DNA from: CAYRDC01 sp964422925 | Lineage (GTDB): Bacteria; Bacteroidota; Bacteroidia; Chitinophagales; S012-47 | Direction: 5' to 3' | NCBI GenBank assembly: GCA_964422925.1 | Contig: CAYRDC010000022.1 | Coordinates: 1-35,566 of the forward strand | Length of the DNA: 35,566 bases | Position numbers and translations under genes: made by a program | The notes under the pieces: generated by a model | Databases searched by the model: none | What the model saw: the letters and a program-made list of their open reading frames with translations, nothing else | Told to the model about the DNA's origin: nothing | Part shown: in pieces, positions 18,120 to 26,204 of the stretch | Layout: each line of letters starts with the position of its first letter | Numbering within the stretch: the first letter of the stretch is position 1

Positions 18120-18626
18120 GTGCAGAAGTCTTATTGGCTGTTAACCGTTTTATTCTTTTTTTCCGGTATTTCTTTGATGGCGCAGAAACCAACGGAAGAG
18201 GAATTTCACAAGTTCCTCGATGATATGTACCATTACACGGTGCCCCTGATCCGCGTGGACCAGCTGAAGGATGCGGACAGTTTCGTGATCCTGGATACCC
18301 GGGAGAAACGGGAATATGATGTTTCCCACATTCCGGGAGCCATCTGGGTCGGTTTTTCTGATTTTACCCTGGACCGCATAAAGAATATCCCAAAAAACCA
18401 GCCCGTGGTTGTCTATTGCTCGGTGGGCTATCGGAGCGAACGTATTGGTGAAAAACTGCTGGAGGCGGGTTTTGATCATGTCTATAACCTCTACGGCAGC
18501 ATTTTTGAATGGGCTAACAGAGGTTATCCCCTGGTGGATAATTCCGGGGAACAGGTCAACCAGGTTCACGCCTACGATAAATACTGGGGCCGTTGGGTAA
18601 CGGGTTGTAAAAAGGTTTATCGCTAA
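18120..18626 (+). CDS. exported rhodanese-domain sulfurtransferase-like protein
   Basis: 168 residues starting with GTG at 18120. The nearby ATG at 18103 is in another frame. A signal peptide (1-21, ending SLMA) places it in the periplasm or outer membrane. One rhodanese domain spans about 44-140: FVILDTREKREYDVSHIPGA, then the active loop YCSVGYRS with Cys100, then AGFDHVYNLYGSIFEW and a Trp-containing end. The complete loop suggests it can carry a persulfide. The C-terminal WGRWVTGCKKVYR holds a second cysteine. Its stop TAA is followed directly by the ATG of the Hsp15 gene, so the two are probably co-transcribed. Confidence 0.85.
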   Translation: MQKSYWLLTVLFFFSGISLMAQKPTEEEFHKFLDDMYHYTVPLIRVDQLKDADSFVILDTREKREYDVSHIPGAIWVGFSDFTLDRIKNIPKNQPVVVYCSVGYRSERIGEKLLEAGFDHVYNLYGSIFEWANRGYPLVDNSGEQVNQVHAYDKYWGRWVTGCKKVYR

Positions 18627-19034
18627 ATGGAATCTGCTAAAGTCAGAGTGGACAAGTGGTTATGGGCGGTCAGGGTATTCAAAACCCGGACCCAGGCTTC
18701 AAAAGCCTGCCAGGGTGGCAAGGTGAAAATAGCGGATATGCCGGTGAAAGCCTCGAGGTTGATTGTCCCTGGGGATGAAATAACCGTTAAGCGAAAAAAC
18801 ATAACCCGGATTCTCCGTGTAGTGCAATGTATAGAAAAACGGGTAAATGCGGAGAAAGCGGCCCTTTGCTATAAGGATATAACCCCTCCGGGCCTGAACC
18901 CGGAATTACGCAAATTGCCGTCTGCCTTTTATTCAGGCAGCGACATGCGTCCTCCCGGAGCCGGCAGGCCAACTAAAAAAGAAAGACGGGCTTTGCAAAA
19001 ATTCAAGTTTAAATACCGGGAACGGGATGATTAG
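18627..19034 (+). CDS. hslR: ribosome-associated S4-domain heat-shock protein Hsp15
   Basis: 135 residues, close to the 133 of E. coli Hsp15. It starts MESAKVRVDKWLWAVRVFKTRTQAS, the diagnostic start of the HslR family, followed by an S4 RNA-binding domain (about 7-70, GGKVKIADMPVKASRLIVPGD) and a basic C-terminus (GRPTKKERRALQKFKFKYRERDD). Hsp15 binds free 50S subunits that still carry nascent chain-tRNA and helps recycle them. The ATG touches the stop of the rhodanese gene. The stop codon TAG (19032-19034) overlaps the stop TAA of the convergent ArsC-like gene, sharing the bases TTAG. Confidence 0.85.
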   Translation: MESAKVRVDKWLWAVRVFKTRTQASKACQGGKVKIADMPVKASRLIVPGDEITVKRKNITRILRVVQCIEKRVNAEKAALCYKDITPPGLNPELRKLPSAFYSGSDMRPPGAGRPTKKERRALQKFKFKYRERDD

Positions 19035-19402
19035 CTGTTCCCGCCAAGCAACTTATAGATATCCGTAGGCGTGTCACACAAAACAGCTTTGTTGCCTTTG
19101 ATGACAATAGGAGCGCGGATTATATCCGGGTTATTGCTCAGGATATTGAGCCAGCCTTCTTCGTCAAAACTTCTGCCCCGGATGTGCTGTTGATAGTAGG
19201 GATGTGCTTTGTTGAGAAGTTTTTTTGGATCCAGGTTTAGCATATTCAAAATTTGTTTCCACTGCGTGGTGGTAAACCTGGTCTTTTGTATTTCCACATC
19301 CCGGACATGTTTGGTCAGGCTGTGGGCGTACGCCCGTGTTTTCTTACCCACGGACGAATTTGGGTCATAATACAGGAGTAACTCTTTTTCAGGTGTTTTC
19401 AT
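19031..19402 (-). CDS. ArsC/Spx-fold protein lacking the catalytic cysteine
   Basis: 123 residues with an arsenate reductase-like thioredoxin fold: LLLYYDPNSSVGKKTRAYA at the N-terminus and, near the end, NPDIIRAPIVIKGNKAVLCDTPTDIYKLL, the conserved ArsC end with its cis-Pro segment. Where active ArsC enzymes have NPxCSKSR, this protein has DPNSSVGK, so the nucleophilic Cys is replaced by Ser and arsenate reduction by the usual mechanism is not expected. The only visible cysteine is in AVLCDT. This subgroup is common in Bacteroidota and its role is unknown; a Spx-like protein-binding role is possible. It is convergent with the Hsp15 gene with overlapping stops. Confidence 0.75.
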   Translation of the reverse strand: MKTPEKELLLYYDPNSSVGKKTRAYAHSLTKHVRDVEIQKTRFTTTQWKQILNMLNLDPKKLLNKAHPYYQQHIRGRSFDEEGWLNILSNNPDIIRAPIVIKGNKAVLCDTPTDIYKLLGGNS

Positions 19403-19449
19403 GGGCTGTTCTCTTTTGGTTAGGTATTGGATTATTGATTAGCGCCTTA

Positions 19450-19480
19450 CAAAATAGGAATTTTCATTTAAATTTCCAAA
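19450..19480 (-). promoter_or_regulatory. candidate promoter for the ArsC-like gene
   Basis: On the minus strand TTTG (19477-19480) is followed after 20 bases by TATTTTG (19450-19456), close to TAnnTTTG but one base short. A leader of about 40 bases leads to the ATG at 19402. The whole 19403-19610 spacer is A+T-rich and also serves the divergent rhomboid gene, where TATAATTG (about 19584-19591) is a weaker -7 candidate. Confidence 0.4.
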
Positions 19481-19610
19481 TTAAGCAGCCTTGTTTAGTG
19501 TTAAATAAAACAGGAGCCGGCTTTTGCGCTGTACAGGCCGGACATATAATACAATGCGCAGATTAGATTAAAAGTTCAATTGGTATAATTGCAATACAGG
19601 AAAATTTCTT

Positions 19611-20333
19611 ATGAAATCAGTTGAATCCAACCGGCATATTATCAGGCGCGCTATCCTGATTCCCGGGATATTTGTAAGTCTTTTGTGGATTATTTGGTTG
19701 ATGGGGGAATTGGGGCAGGTAAGTCTTGTTGAGCTTGGTATATTGCCACGGACCCTGCAGGGTTTACCGGGCATTATAACCGGACCGCTTATTCATGGCA
19801 GCCTCAGCCATTTGGTTTCCAATACTTTTCCCTTGCTGGTTTTGGGGTTTGTGATTTTTGCTGCCTATCCGGATATTGCCTTGCCGGTTACGGGCTGGGT
19901 TTACTGGCTAACGGGATTTTGGGTTTGGGTTGCCGCACGGCCCGTTTTGCATATCGGGGCCAGCGGGCTGGTTTACGGGCTGGCCAGTTTCCTGTTTTTT
20001 ATGGGAGTATTCCGTTGGGAAAAGCGTTCCATTGCCGTAGCCTTGTTTGTCGCCTTTGCCTACGGAAGCATGATCTGGGGCATTTTCCCGATCTGGCCGG
20101 GGGTCTCCTGGGAATCCCACTTATTCGGAGGTATTGCCGGGCTTATTACGGCAAGGGCGTACTATAAAGTGGGTTGGGAGAAACCGGTGGCAGAGGATTT
20201 AGAAGAAGCGGAAGACTCCGGTCTGCCCTGGTATGAATATGACATCGAGGGAGAACGCAAACAACCTCCGGAAACCCATGGCCCTCGAATACGGTATTTC
20301 TTCCGTCCCGGGAAAGACAAAAAACAGCCATAA
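19611..20333 (+). CDS. rhomboid-family intramembrane serine protease
   Basis: 240 residues with six predicted membrane segments. All rhomboid signatures are present: H62-x4-H67-x3-N71 in HGSLSHLVSN, the catalytic Ser118 in HIGASGLVYG, and the catalytic His170 in SWESHLFGGIAG. It cleaves substrates within or next to the membrane. The C-terminal tail after residue 190 is charged and cytosolic (EDLEEAEDSG, then KQPPETHGPRIRYFFRPGKDKK), with no recognised domain. The substrate is unknown. It ends eight bases from the stop of the convergent T9SS-sorted gene, with no terminator between them. Confidence 0.88.
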   Translation: MKSVESNRHIIRRAILIPGIFVSLLWIIWLMGELGQVSLVELGILPRTLQGLPGIITGPLIHGSLSHLVSNTFPLLVLGFVIFAAYPDIALPVTGWVYWLTGFWVWVAARPVLHIGASGLVYGLASFLFFMGVFRWEKRSIAVALFVAFAYGSMIWGIFPIWPGVSWESHLFGGIAGLITARAYYKVGWEKPVAEDLEEAEDSGLPWYEYDIEGERKQPPETHGPRIRYFFRPGKDKKQP

Positions 20334-20341
20334 AATTCTTC

Positions 20342-21418
20342 TCAGTAATGCATCAGGGGCAAGGTTTTGACCGTATTTCCGGTTTGAATGCGGATCCAAT
20401 AGCTGCCCGAAGCCAATCCGGCCAGCGAAACCGGAATGGTTTGATTCCCGGCCCCTGTCGTTTGGGAGACCTGTTGTTGTAAAAGCTTCCCACTAACATC
20501 TAAGAGTTCAATGGCTACCGTGCCTGGCTGCTCAACGTAAGTCTGGACATAGGTAATCTCGCCTGCCGGGTTTGGGTAAAGGGTTACTTCTCCGGTTTTT
20601 GGCGAAACCAATCCGGTGATTACTGAATCGACCACTCCGAGATAAACCGCCCGGTAAGGGATAACCTGCCCTAAAATTTCCTGGGCGTTCACCTGCAAAA
20701 CCGGAACCGGATATTTATTGCTCAACCATTTGTATTCAATCTCATGAACAGGAAATCCCAGGGTGCCCTGGTTGGATACCAGCGTATCCTGCCGGTAAAT
20801 ATGGCTTACCACGCGCAGGACTTCGAAACTTCCTTTTGGAGTGATCAGGATTCCCCATCCATCCGCGTAGTTCACCCTTTTCTGCCAGCGTGAGTATGAG
20901 CCCATATTGGGAATCGTGAAATTGAACCCTGAAACGGAAGAATCTGCTGTTCCGTAGGTAAGCGGAAAGGTATACAGTACGTCAGGGAAAGTGTAGGGCA
21001 CTGGGATGGGAGCACCCATTATGGTGGCCCCGAAGCCGGAAATTTCGTAGTCGGAAGTGTTGACTTTGTAAAAATTGTAAATGTCCTGCATGGGGATTTG
21101 TCCCTGCCCGAGGCTGTCAGGTGTGTTCAATCTCAGGGCATGGTCTGATGTCCAGAACATTACATTGTAAATAAGGCCGGTGCTCTGGACACTCACATAT
21201 TCATCGAGGTAGTTCATTACAGACATCATGGACGAAAAATCCCAGGTAATCCCCGGCCCGGTTTGCGTGAGGTCAATGCTGGTCAGGAAATTAGGAACCA
21301 CCTCGTAGCGGAATGTATCGCCTACAGCCGGCATATTGGACGAATAGATGGTGATGGGCGATTGGGTAAACCCCGGAACAGAAAACAGGGTAAACAGCGC
21401 GAAACACAACTTCTTCAT
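20342..21418 (-). CDS. T9SS-sorted secreted protein of unknown function
   Basis: 358 residues: signal peptide (MKKLCFALFTLFSVPGFTQ), a passenger of about 255 residues starting with the common pattern IDLTQTGPGITWDFSS and containing YADGWGILITPKGSFEVLRV, and a T9SS type A tail (EVTLYPNPAGEITYVQTYV ... SYWIRIQTGN). The DGxGxLxTPxGxxxxLRV pattern is shared with the protein at 12942-14528. The start at 21418 is set by the signal peptide; the frame extends 22 residues further without one. It is the last gene of a tight minus-strand run, three bases after the stop-proximal end of the membrane-protein gene. Confidence 0.82.
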   Translation of the reverse strand: MKKLCFALFTLFSVPGFTQSPITIYSSNMPAVGDTFRYEVVPNFLTSIDLTQTGPGITWDFSSMMSVMNYLDEYVSVQSTGLIYNVMFWTSDHALRLNTPDSLGQGQIPMQDIYNFYKVNTSDYEISGFGATIMGAPIPVPYTFPDVLYTFPLTYGTADSSVSGFNFTIPNMGSYSRWQKRVNYADGWGILITPKGSFEVLRVVSHIYRQDTLVSNQGTLGFPVHEIEYKWLSNKYPVPVLQVNAQEILGQVIPYRAVYLGVVDSVITGLVSPKTGEVTLYPNPAGEITYVQTYVEQPGTVAIELLDVSGKLLQQQVSQTTGAGNQTIPVSLAGLASGSYWIRIQTGNTVKTLPLMHY

Positions 21419-21422
21419 AGGT

Positions 21423-21830
21423 CTAATTTTTATGCTGATCCAGCCCGGAAACCCAGGAGACCAGCAACCGATAGAAAATTCCAAGCAGGTTTATTCCGAT
21501 ATAGAAAATCGTAATCACAATCAGGGTCATTTCGTGGCTGTAATTGGCAAACGGGGATTCATGGGTGAGCAGGCCTGTAATGCTGGTGAGGCCCGCCAGC
21601 AACAGAATAAAAACGGCAAAAGACTGCCATAAGTATTTTCCCCATTTTTTCCGGAACAACCCCATAAGCGGATTGGCGGCCGCGTAAAACAAAAGCCCGG
21701 TGAACAAAACCGTCCATTGCGGCTCGGTGTAAGCGTAGACAGTGTTCAGAATAAGAATGCACGCCAGGGCCGCGCAAAAAATGCCTGTACCCTGCCACCC
21801 GGGACTGATCTGTTCTTTTCCAAAAAGCAT
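21423..21830 (-). CDS. small four-helix membrane protein, function unknown
   Basis: 135 residues with four hydrophobic helices (about 16-36, 41-58, 68-88 and 100-127) and short charged loops (FRKKWGKYLW). There is no signal peptide cleavage site and no recognised catalytic motif. It could be a member of a DUF of small integral membrane proteins; I cannot name it. It lies between clpS (51-base gap) and the T9SS-sorted gene (4-base gap) in what appears to be one transcription unit. Confidence 0.65.
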   Translation of the reverse strand: MLFGKEQISPGWQGTGIFCAALACILILNTVYAYTEPQWTVLFTGLLFYAAANPLMGLFRKKWGKYLWQSFAVFILLLAGLTSITGLLTHESPFANYSHEMTLIVITIFYIGINLLGIFYRLLVSWVSGLDQHKN

Positions 21831-21881
21831 GGCAGTAAAACAGTGAGAAAGCTACAAAAAAAAGCTGATACAAGAAGGGAA

Positions 21882-22163
21882 TTACCGTTGAATTTCTGCA
21901 GTGAGGGCCCGGTCTTCCAACCCCCGTTTCATGGGAGTCAGCAATTCTTCTTCTCCGGTTTGCACGACACATTGTCCGGTTAAGTGAACCAGCAGGGTAC
22001 ATTGCTCGGCCTGGATGTAATCATGACCGCAGACCTCAATGAGTGATTCGATGACATGGTCAAACGTGTTGACGTCATCATTGAACAGGATAAGTTTCAG
22101 CTGAACCTGTTCGATATGTTCAGTTTGGGAATTATCCTGGCGTTCGGGATGACTTTCTTTCAT
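21882..22163 (-). CDS. clpS: ATP-dependent Clp protease adaptor ClpS
   Basis: 93 residues. The ClpS core is clear: LKLILFNDDVNTFDHVIESL with the Asn-Asp-Asp that contacts the N-degron alpha-amino group, then CGHDYIQAEQCTLLVHLTGQCVVQTGEEELL. ClpS delivers proteins with N-terminal Leu, Phe, Tyr or Trp to the Clp ATPase-ClpP protease. The partner ClpA/ClpC gene is not in the window (ClpB here lacks a ClpP-binding role). It is 36 bases after the glucosaminidase gene and in the same direction. Confidence 0.88.
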   Translation of the reverse strand: MKESHPERQDNSQTEHIEQVQLKLILFNDDVNTFDHVIESLIEVCGHDYIQAEQCTLLVHLTGQCVVQTGEEELLTPMKRGLEDRALTAEIQR

Positions 22164-22199
22164 ATACCGGCCAATTCGAAGCCGTAAAGATAAGAAAAC

Positions 22200-22739
22200 C
22201 TATACAAACATAGCCCGGTGAAGCCATACCAGGGATTGCATGGCGGCAAGTTTCTGCTGCAGGTGAGCAAACCGTTTATCCAGGCGGGCTACAATCCGGT
22301 TCAAATGCCAGCGGTAATCCGGGCTCTGGGCCCATACGCGCTGTAGCAGATCAATATACTGCTGACGGGTGCCGCCATGCCAGTTTTGGTTTTGCCAGAG
22401 TTTAATATCCCTGACGCAGTCCTGCCAGGAAACATACACCGAATATTGATGCCAGGCTCCAATCCGTGTGCTCGGTCGCGCACCGGGTACGCGCATCCCA
22501 ATAAAATTATTGGTTTTACGGAACAGCGCTGAAGAAAAATCCCAACCGGATTCCACGATACCCTGAGCCAGCACTACTTCCCAATGGGCTACATCATGTC
22601 GTATCAGCTCCTCTGCCAGGTTATCTATGGTAATCGGCTTATTCTCCTGGCCCGGAACCGGTAAATAGCTAAGCAAAAAGGAAAGAATTGTGCTCAGAAC
22701 TATGAAATGGGATACCGATTGTGTCCTTGCGTCAAACAT
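22200..22739 (-). CDS. exported glucosaminidase-domain peptidoglycan hydrolase
   Basis: 179 residues with an N-terminal signal/anchor (about 8-30). The glucosaminidase (FlgJ/LytG-type) fold shows VLAQGIVESGWDFSSALFRKTNNFIGMR, with the catalytic Glu63, then YVSWQDCVRDIKLWQNQNW and YIDLLQRVWAQSPDYRWHLNRIV. The family cuts N-acetylglucosaminyl bonds in peptidoglycan. It is the first gene of the minus-strand run with clpS. No clear promoter was found in the 217-base spacer upstream. The length is typical for Bacteroidota single-domain members. Confidence 0.8.
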   Translation of the reverse strand: MFDARTQSVSHFIVLSTILSFLLSYLPVPGQENKPITIDNLAEELIRHDVAHWEVVLAQGIVESGWDFSSALFRKTNNFIGMRVPGARPSTRIGAWHQYSVYVSWQDCVRDIKLWQNQNWHGGTRQQYIDLLQRVWAQSPDYRWHLNRIVARLDKRFAHLQQKLAAMQSLVWLHRAMFV

Positions 22740-22821
22740 GATTGGCGGGTTTTTAGCTTAATGAGGTATTTTCTTCCGGCCTGACCTCCAACTGAAACTC
22801 ATTTAACGGTAAATAGTTTCA

Positions 22822-22865
22822 TTGGATTACCACCGAATGTGCACCTTTGTGTACCGGAACCGGTA
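22822..22865 (+). promoter_or_regulatory. candidate promoter and dyad before the NTF2-like gene
   Basis: TTG (22822-22824) is followed after 17 bases by CACCTTTG (22842-22849), one mismatch from TAnnTTTG. Immediately downstream is TACCGG-AA-CCGGTA (22852-22865), a perfect 6+6 base inverted repeat at the expected transcription start, where a repressor could bind. Both assignments are tentative. Confidence 0.3.
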
Positions 22866-22956
22866 ATTGTACTTTGTAAAGAGCAGGTTATCAGTAAGAT
22901 ATGAACATCTTTGTGAATTACGGCTATTGTTTATATTCTTGTTGAAAACAAGTGGA

Positions 22957-23385
22957 ATGAAAATAATTGCCGTACTATGGGTCAGCCTGGTATCCCTTTT
23001 TGCCCAGGGACAGCTTCCTGCATGGAAAGCTGAAATATTGCGAACGGTCCGGCAGCAGGAAAGAGCCTGGAACCGGGGAGAGCTGGAAGGATTTATGGAA
23101 GGTTACTGGCATTCCGATTCCCTGCGCTTTGTCACGTCCCGCGGCATTACATATGGTTGGGAAGCCACGCTTGAACGCTACCGGTCTGCTTACCCAACCC
23201 GGAAAAAAATGGGACAACTACGGTTTTCTGAACTGGAATTAAAGCGCCTGGGCAGGCAATACGCGCTGGTGACCGGCCGCTGGGAACTCACCGGCCTTCC
23301 CGGAGAACCGCACTCAGGATATTTTACACTCCTCTGGCAAAAGATTAACGGCCGGTGGCTGATCGTGCGCGACCATACAAGTTGA
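22957..23385 (+). CDS. secreted SnoaL/NTF2-like (DUF4440-type) protein
   Basis: 142 residues starting at 22957 with a signal peptide (MKIIAVLWVSLVSLFAQG). The mature part shows the cone-like NTF2 pattern: EILRTVRQQERAWNRGELEGFMEGYW, then LRFVTSRGITYGWEATLERYR, and ending YFTLLWQKINGRWLIVRDHTS. Members of this fold are small-molecule binding proteins or enzymes such as isomerases; no specific substrate can be read. An upstream frame adding 30 residues from 22867 has no support. It precedes clpB by 123 bases in the same direction, with no terminator seen. Confidence 0.75.
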   Translation: MKIIAVLWVSLVSLFAQGQLPAWKAEILRTVRQQERAWNRGELEGFMEGYWHSDSLRFVTSRGITYGWEATLERYRSAYPTRKKMGQLRFSELELKRLGRQYALVTGRWELTGLPGEPHSGYFTLLWQKINGRWLIVRDHTS

Positions 23386-23508
23386 CGCATTCTATCCGTT
23401 TCAAACTGTCAAAAGTACTCCGAACAGGCCCCGATTACTGCCATTTTTTCCTTTTTGATCGCGTGGAACAGGCTTTGATGAGCAGGGCGTGTATCAATAC
23501 AGGAGTTT

Positions 23509-26133
23509 ATGAATTTTAATCAGTTTACATTAAAAGCACAGGAAGCTGTACAAAAGGCACAGGAAATTGCCTTTGGCATGCAGCATCAGCAAATAGAAAC
23601 AGTCCATATTTTGAAAGGGCTGCTTTCTATAGATGAGCATGCGGTGACGCATTTGCTCAAAAAGTTGAATGTACCCTTACCGGCTCTTCAGAATAAGCTG
23701 GATGAGAAATTGAACACCCTGCCGAAAGTTTCCGGTGGGGAAGGGCAGTACCTGAGCCGGGACGCCAACAAGGCCCTGCTCAAAGCCCAGGAGTTCATGA
23801 AGGAGTTCAAGGATGAGTATGTGTCGGTGGAGCACCTGATACTGGGGTTGCTGGAAGCAGGAGACGACACCAGCAAGCTAATGCGTGAGATGGGCATCAA
23901 TGAGAAAGACCTGCGCCTGGCGATTGCCGGGTTGCGGCAGGGCTCCAAAGTGACTGACCAAAACGCGGAAGCCCGCTACAACGCGTTGAACAAATACGCC
24001 CGGAACCTGAATGAGTTGGCCGCTGAAGGCAAGCTCGATCCGGTCATTGGCCGGGATGAAGAGATCAGGCGGGTGCTACATATCCTGAGCAGGCGCACCA
24101 AAAACAATCCAATCCTGGTGGGAGAGCCCGGAGTGGGCAAAACGGCTATTGCCGAAGGCATAGCCCACCGGATTGTGAACGGAGACGTGCCGGAAAACCT
24201 GAAATCGCGGGTAATTTACGCCCTGGATATGGGTGCGTTGATGGCGGGCGCCAAGTACCGTGGTGAATTTGAGGAAAGGCTTAAAGCCGTTATCAAGGAA
24301 GTGAGTCAGAGTGACGGGCAGATCATCCTGTTCATAGACGAAATCCATACGTTGGTGGGAGCCGGGGCTACGGAAGGGGCCATGGACGCGGCCAATATCC
24401 TGAAACCGGCCCTCGCACGGGGAGACCTGCGGGCTGTGGGCGCCACCACGCTGAGCGAGTATCAGAAATACTTTGAAAAAGACAAGGCGCTGGAGCGCAG
24501 GTTCCAGGTCGTGATGATCGATGAACCGGGCGAGGAAGACGCCATATCCATCCTCCGCGGTCTGAAGGAGCGCTACGAGACCCACCACAAGGTGCGGATC
24601 AAGGACGAAGCCATCATTGCGGCCGTGCAGCTCTCGCAGCGCTACATCACCGACCGGTTCCTGCCGGATAAGGCCATTGACCTGATTGATGAAGCGGCTG
24701 CCAAGTTGCGCCTGGAAATGGATTCGCTCCCGGAAGAGCTGGATGAGCTGGAACGCAAGATCCGGCAGCTGGAAATCGAAAAGGAAGCCATCAAAAGGGA
24801 AAAAGACCAGCAGAAGCTCAAACAGCTGAGCGAGCAAATTGCCAATCTGACGGAAGAGCGTGATGCCCTGCGGGCCAAATGGCAGCAGGAAAAGGAACAG
24901 GTGGACCGCATCCAGCAGCTCAAACAGCAAATCGAGGAATACAAGCTCGAAGCGGAGCAGGCCGAGCGGGCCGGGGATTTCGGTCGGGTGGCTGAATTGC
25001 GCTACGGCAAGATCCAGGAAGCGGAATCGCAGCTGGCCGAAGCCGAAAAGCAGCTACACGAGCTCGACAGCAAAGGCCGCCTGATGAAGGAAGAAGTGGA
25101 CGCGGAAGATATTGCCGAAATCGTCAGCAAATGGACCGGTATCCCGGTTTCGAAAATGCTGGAGTCCGAGCGGCAGAAGCTGCTGAAACTGGAAGATCGC
25201 CTGCATGAGCGGGTTGTTGGGCAGGACGAAGCGATACAGGCTGTCTCGGATGCCATCAGAAGGAGCCGGGCCGGACTGCAGGATCCGAACCGGCCGGTAG
25301 GTTCCTTCATATTCCTCGGGCCTACCGGGGTTGGCAAAACCGAGCTGGCCAAGGCCCTGGCGGAATATTTATTCGATGATGAGCACGCCATGGTGCGGAT
25401 CGATATGTCGGAATATCAGGAGCGGCATGCAGTATCCCGTTTGATTGGCGCCCCTCCGGGCTACGTGGGATACGATGAAGGTGGGCAGCTGACGGAAGCC
25501 GTGCGCAGGAAACCTTATTCCGTGATCCTGCTCGATGAAATAGAAAAAGCACACCCGGATGTGTTCAATATCCTGCTGCAGGTGCTGGATGACGGCCGGC
25601 TGACCGATAACAAAGGCCGGGTAGCCAACTTCAAGAATTCACTCATTATCATGACCAGCAACCTGGGATCTGATATCATTATGACCAATTTTGAAGGGGT
25701 TACCGAAGAAAGCCTGCCCAAGGTGCTGGAATCCACGCGAGCGCAGGTGTTTACCCTGCTGCGGCAGTCGCTGCGGCCCGAATTCCTGAACCGGGTGGAT
25801 GAAATCCTCCTCTTCAAACCGCTGATGAAGGATGAAATCCGGTCCATCATCCGGCTGCAGCTTGAACAGCTGAACCAGCGGCTGGCCGAAAATGATATTG
25901 TGCTGGAATACACGCCATATATCATTGACTGGCTGGCCCAGGAAGGCTACGATCCGCAGTTTGGCGCCAGGCCGCTGAAACGCCTGATCCAGAACCGCAT
26001 GGTGAATAAGCTGTCGCGCGAGATTCTGGCCGGCAAAGTAAACAGCCATGACCGCGTGGTGGCCGATGTGGTGGAAGGCAACGTGTTCTTCAAGGTTGAA
26101 CCGGCCGAAGCCATGAAAGCAACCGGTGCGTAA
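23509..26133 (+). CDS. clpB: ATP-dependent disaggregase ClpB
   Basis: 874 residues, full length. The N-domain with two Clp repeats (about 1-145) is followed by AAA1 with Walker A GEPGVGKT (205-212) and Walker B ILFIDEIH (about 273-280), a long coiled-coil middle domain (about 405-530, Glu/Lys/Gln-rich) and AAA2 with Walker A GPTGVGKT (604-611) and Walker B VILLDEIEKAHPDV (about 672-685). The middle domain and lack of an IGF/IGL ClpP loop separate it from ClpA and ClpC. It resolves protein aggregates with DnaK. AGGAG lies just before the ATG (23501-23505), unusually close for a Shine-Dalgarno site. No CIRCE element was found upstream. Confidence 0.97.
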   Translation: MNFNQFTLKAQEAVQKAQEIAFGMQHQQIETVHILKGLLSIDEHAVTHLLKKLNVPLPALQNKLDEKLNTLPKVSGGEGQYLSRDANKALLKAQEFMKEFKDEYVSVEHLILGLLEAGDDTSKLMREMGINEKDLRLAIAGLRQGSKVTDQNAEARYNALNKYARNLNELAAEGKLDPVIGRDEEIRRVLHILSRRTKNNPILVGEPGVGKTAIAEGIAHRIVNGDVPENLKSRVIYALDMGALMAGAKYRGEFEERLKAVIKEVSQSDGQIILFIDEIHTLVGAGATEGAMDAANILKPALARGDLRAVGATTLSEYQKYFEKDKALERRFQVVMIDEPGEEDAISILRGLKERYETHHKVRIKDEAIIAAVQLSQRYITDRFLPDKAIDLIDEAAAKLRLEMDSLPEELDELERKIRQLEIEKEAIKREKDQQKLKQLSEQIANLTEERDALRAKWQQEKEQVDRIQQLKQQIEEYKLEAEQAERAGDFGRVAELRYGKIQEAESQLAEAEKQLHELDSKGRLMKEEVDAEDIAEIVSKWTGIPVSKMLESERQKLLKLEDRLHERVVGQDEAIQAVSDAIRRSRAGLQDPNRPVGSFIFLGPTGVGKTELAKALAEYLFDDEHAMVRIDMSEYQERHAVSRLIGAPPGYVGYDEGGQLTEAVRRKPYSVILLDEIEKAHPDVFNILLQVLDDGRLTDNKGRVANFKNSLIIMTSNLGSDIIMTNFEGVTEESLPKVLESTRAQVFTLLRQSLRPEFLNRVDEILLFKPLMKDEIRSIIRLQLEQLNQRLAENDIVLEYTPYIIDWLAQEGYDPQFGARPLKRLIQNRMVNKLSREILAGKVNSHDRVVADVVEGNVFFKVEPAEAMKATGA

Positions 26134-26151
26134 ACCGTCACTATAAATGCG

Positions 26152-26187
26152 GAAAGCTGGCTGAATCATCAGCCGGCTTTCTTTTTA
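26152..26187 (+). terminator. rho-independent terminator after clpB
   Basis: A 13-base stem with one G-U pair (26152-26164 with 26169-26181), a four-base loop and TTTTT (26182-26186). It lies between clpB and the convergent S74 gene and mainly serves clpB, since the minus direction lacks a long U run. Confidence 0.85.
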
Positions 26188-26204
26188 TCAGGACTGTTCG
26201 AAAA

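Noticed and set aside
19031..19402. Arsenate resistance gene
   Set aside because: The catalytic cysteine is replaced by serine and no arsR, arsB or acr3 gene is nearby.
23386..23508. CIRCE or other heat-shock operator before clpB
   Set aside because: No inverted repeat of useful length was found. Only a short direct repeat (GAACAGGC) occurs twice.
24076..24930. A 284-residue open frame opposite clpB (and similar long frames opposite the propeller gene, such as 4032-5045 and 6219-7082)
   Set aside because: They are antisense shadows of strongly conserved coding sequence, have no signal peptide or domain, and show the composition expected from reversed codons.
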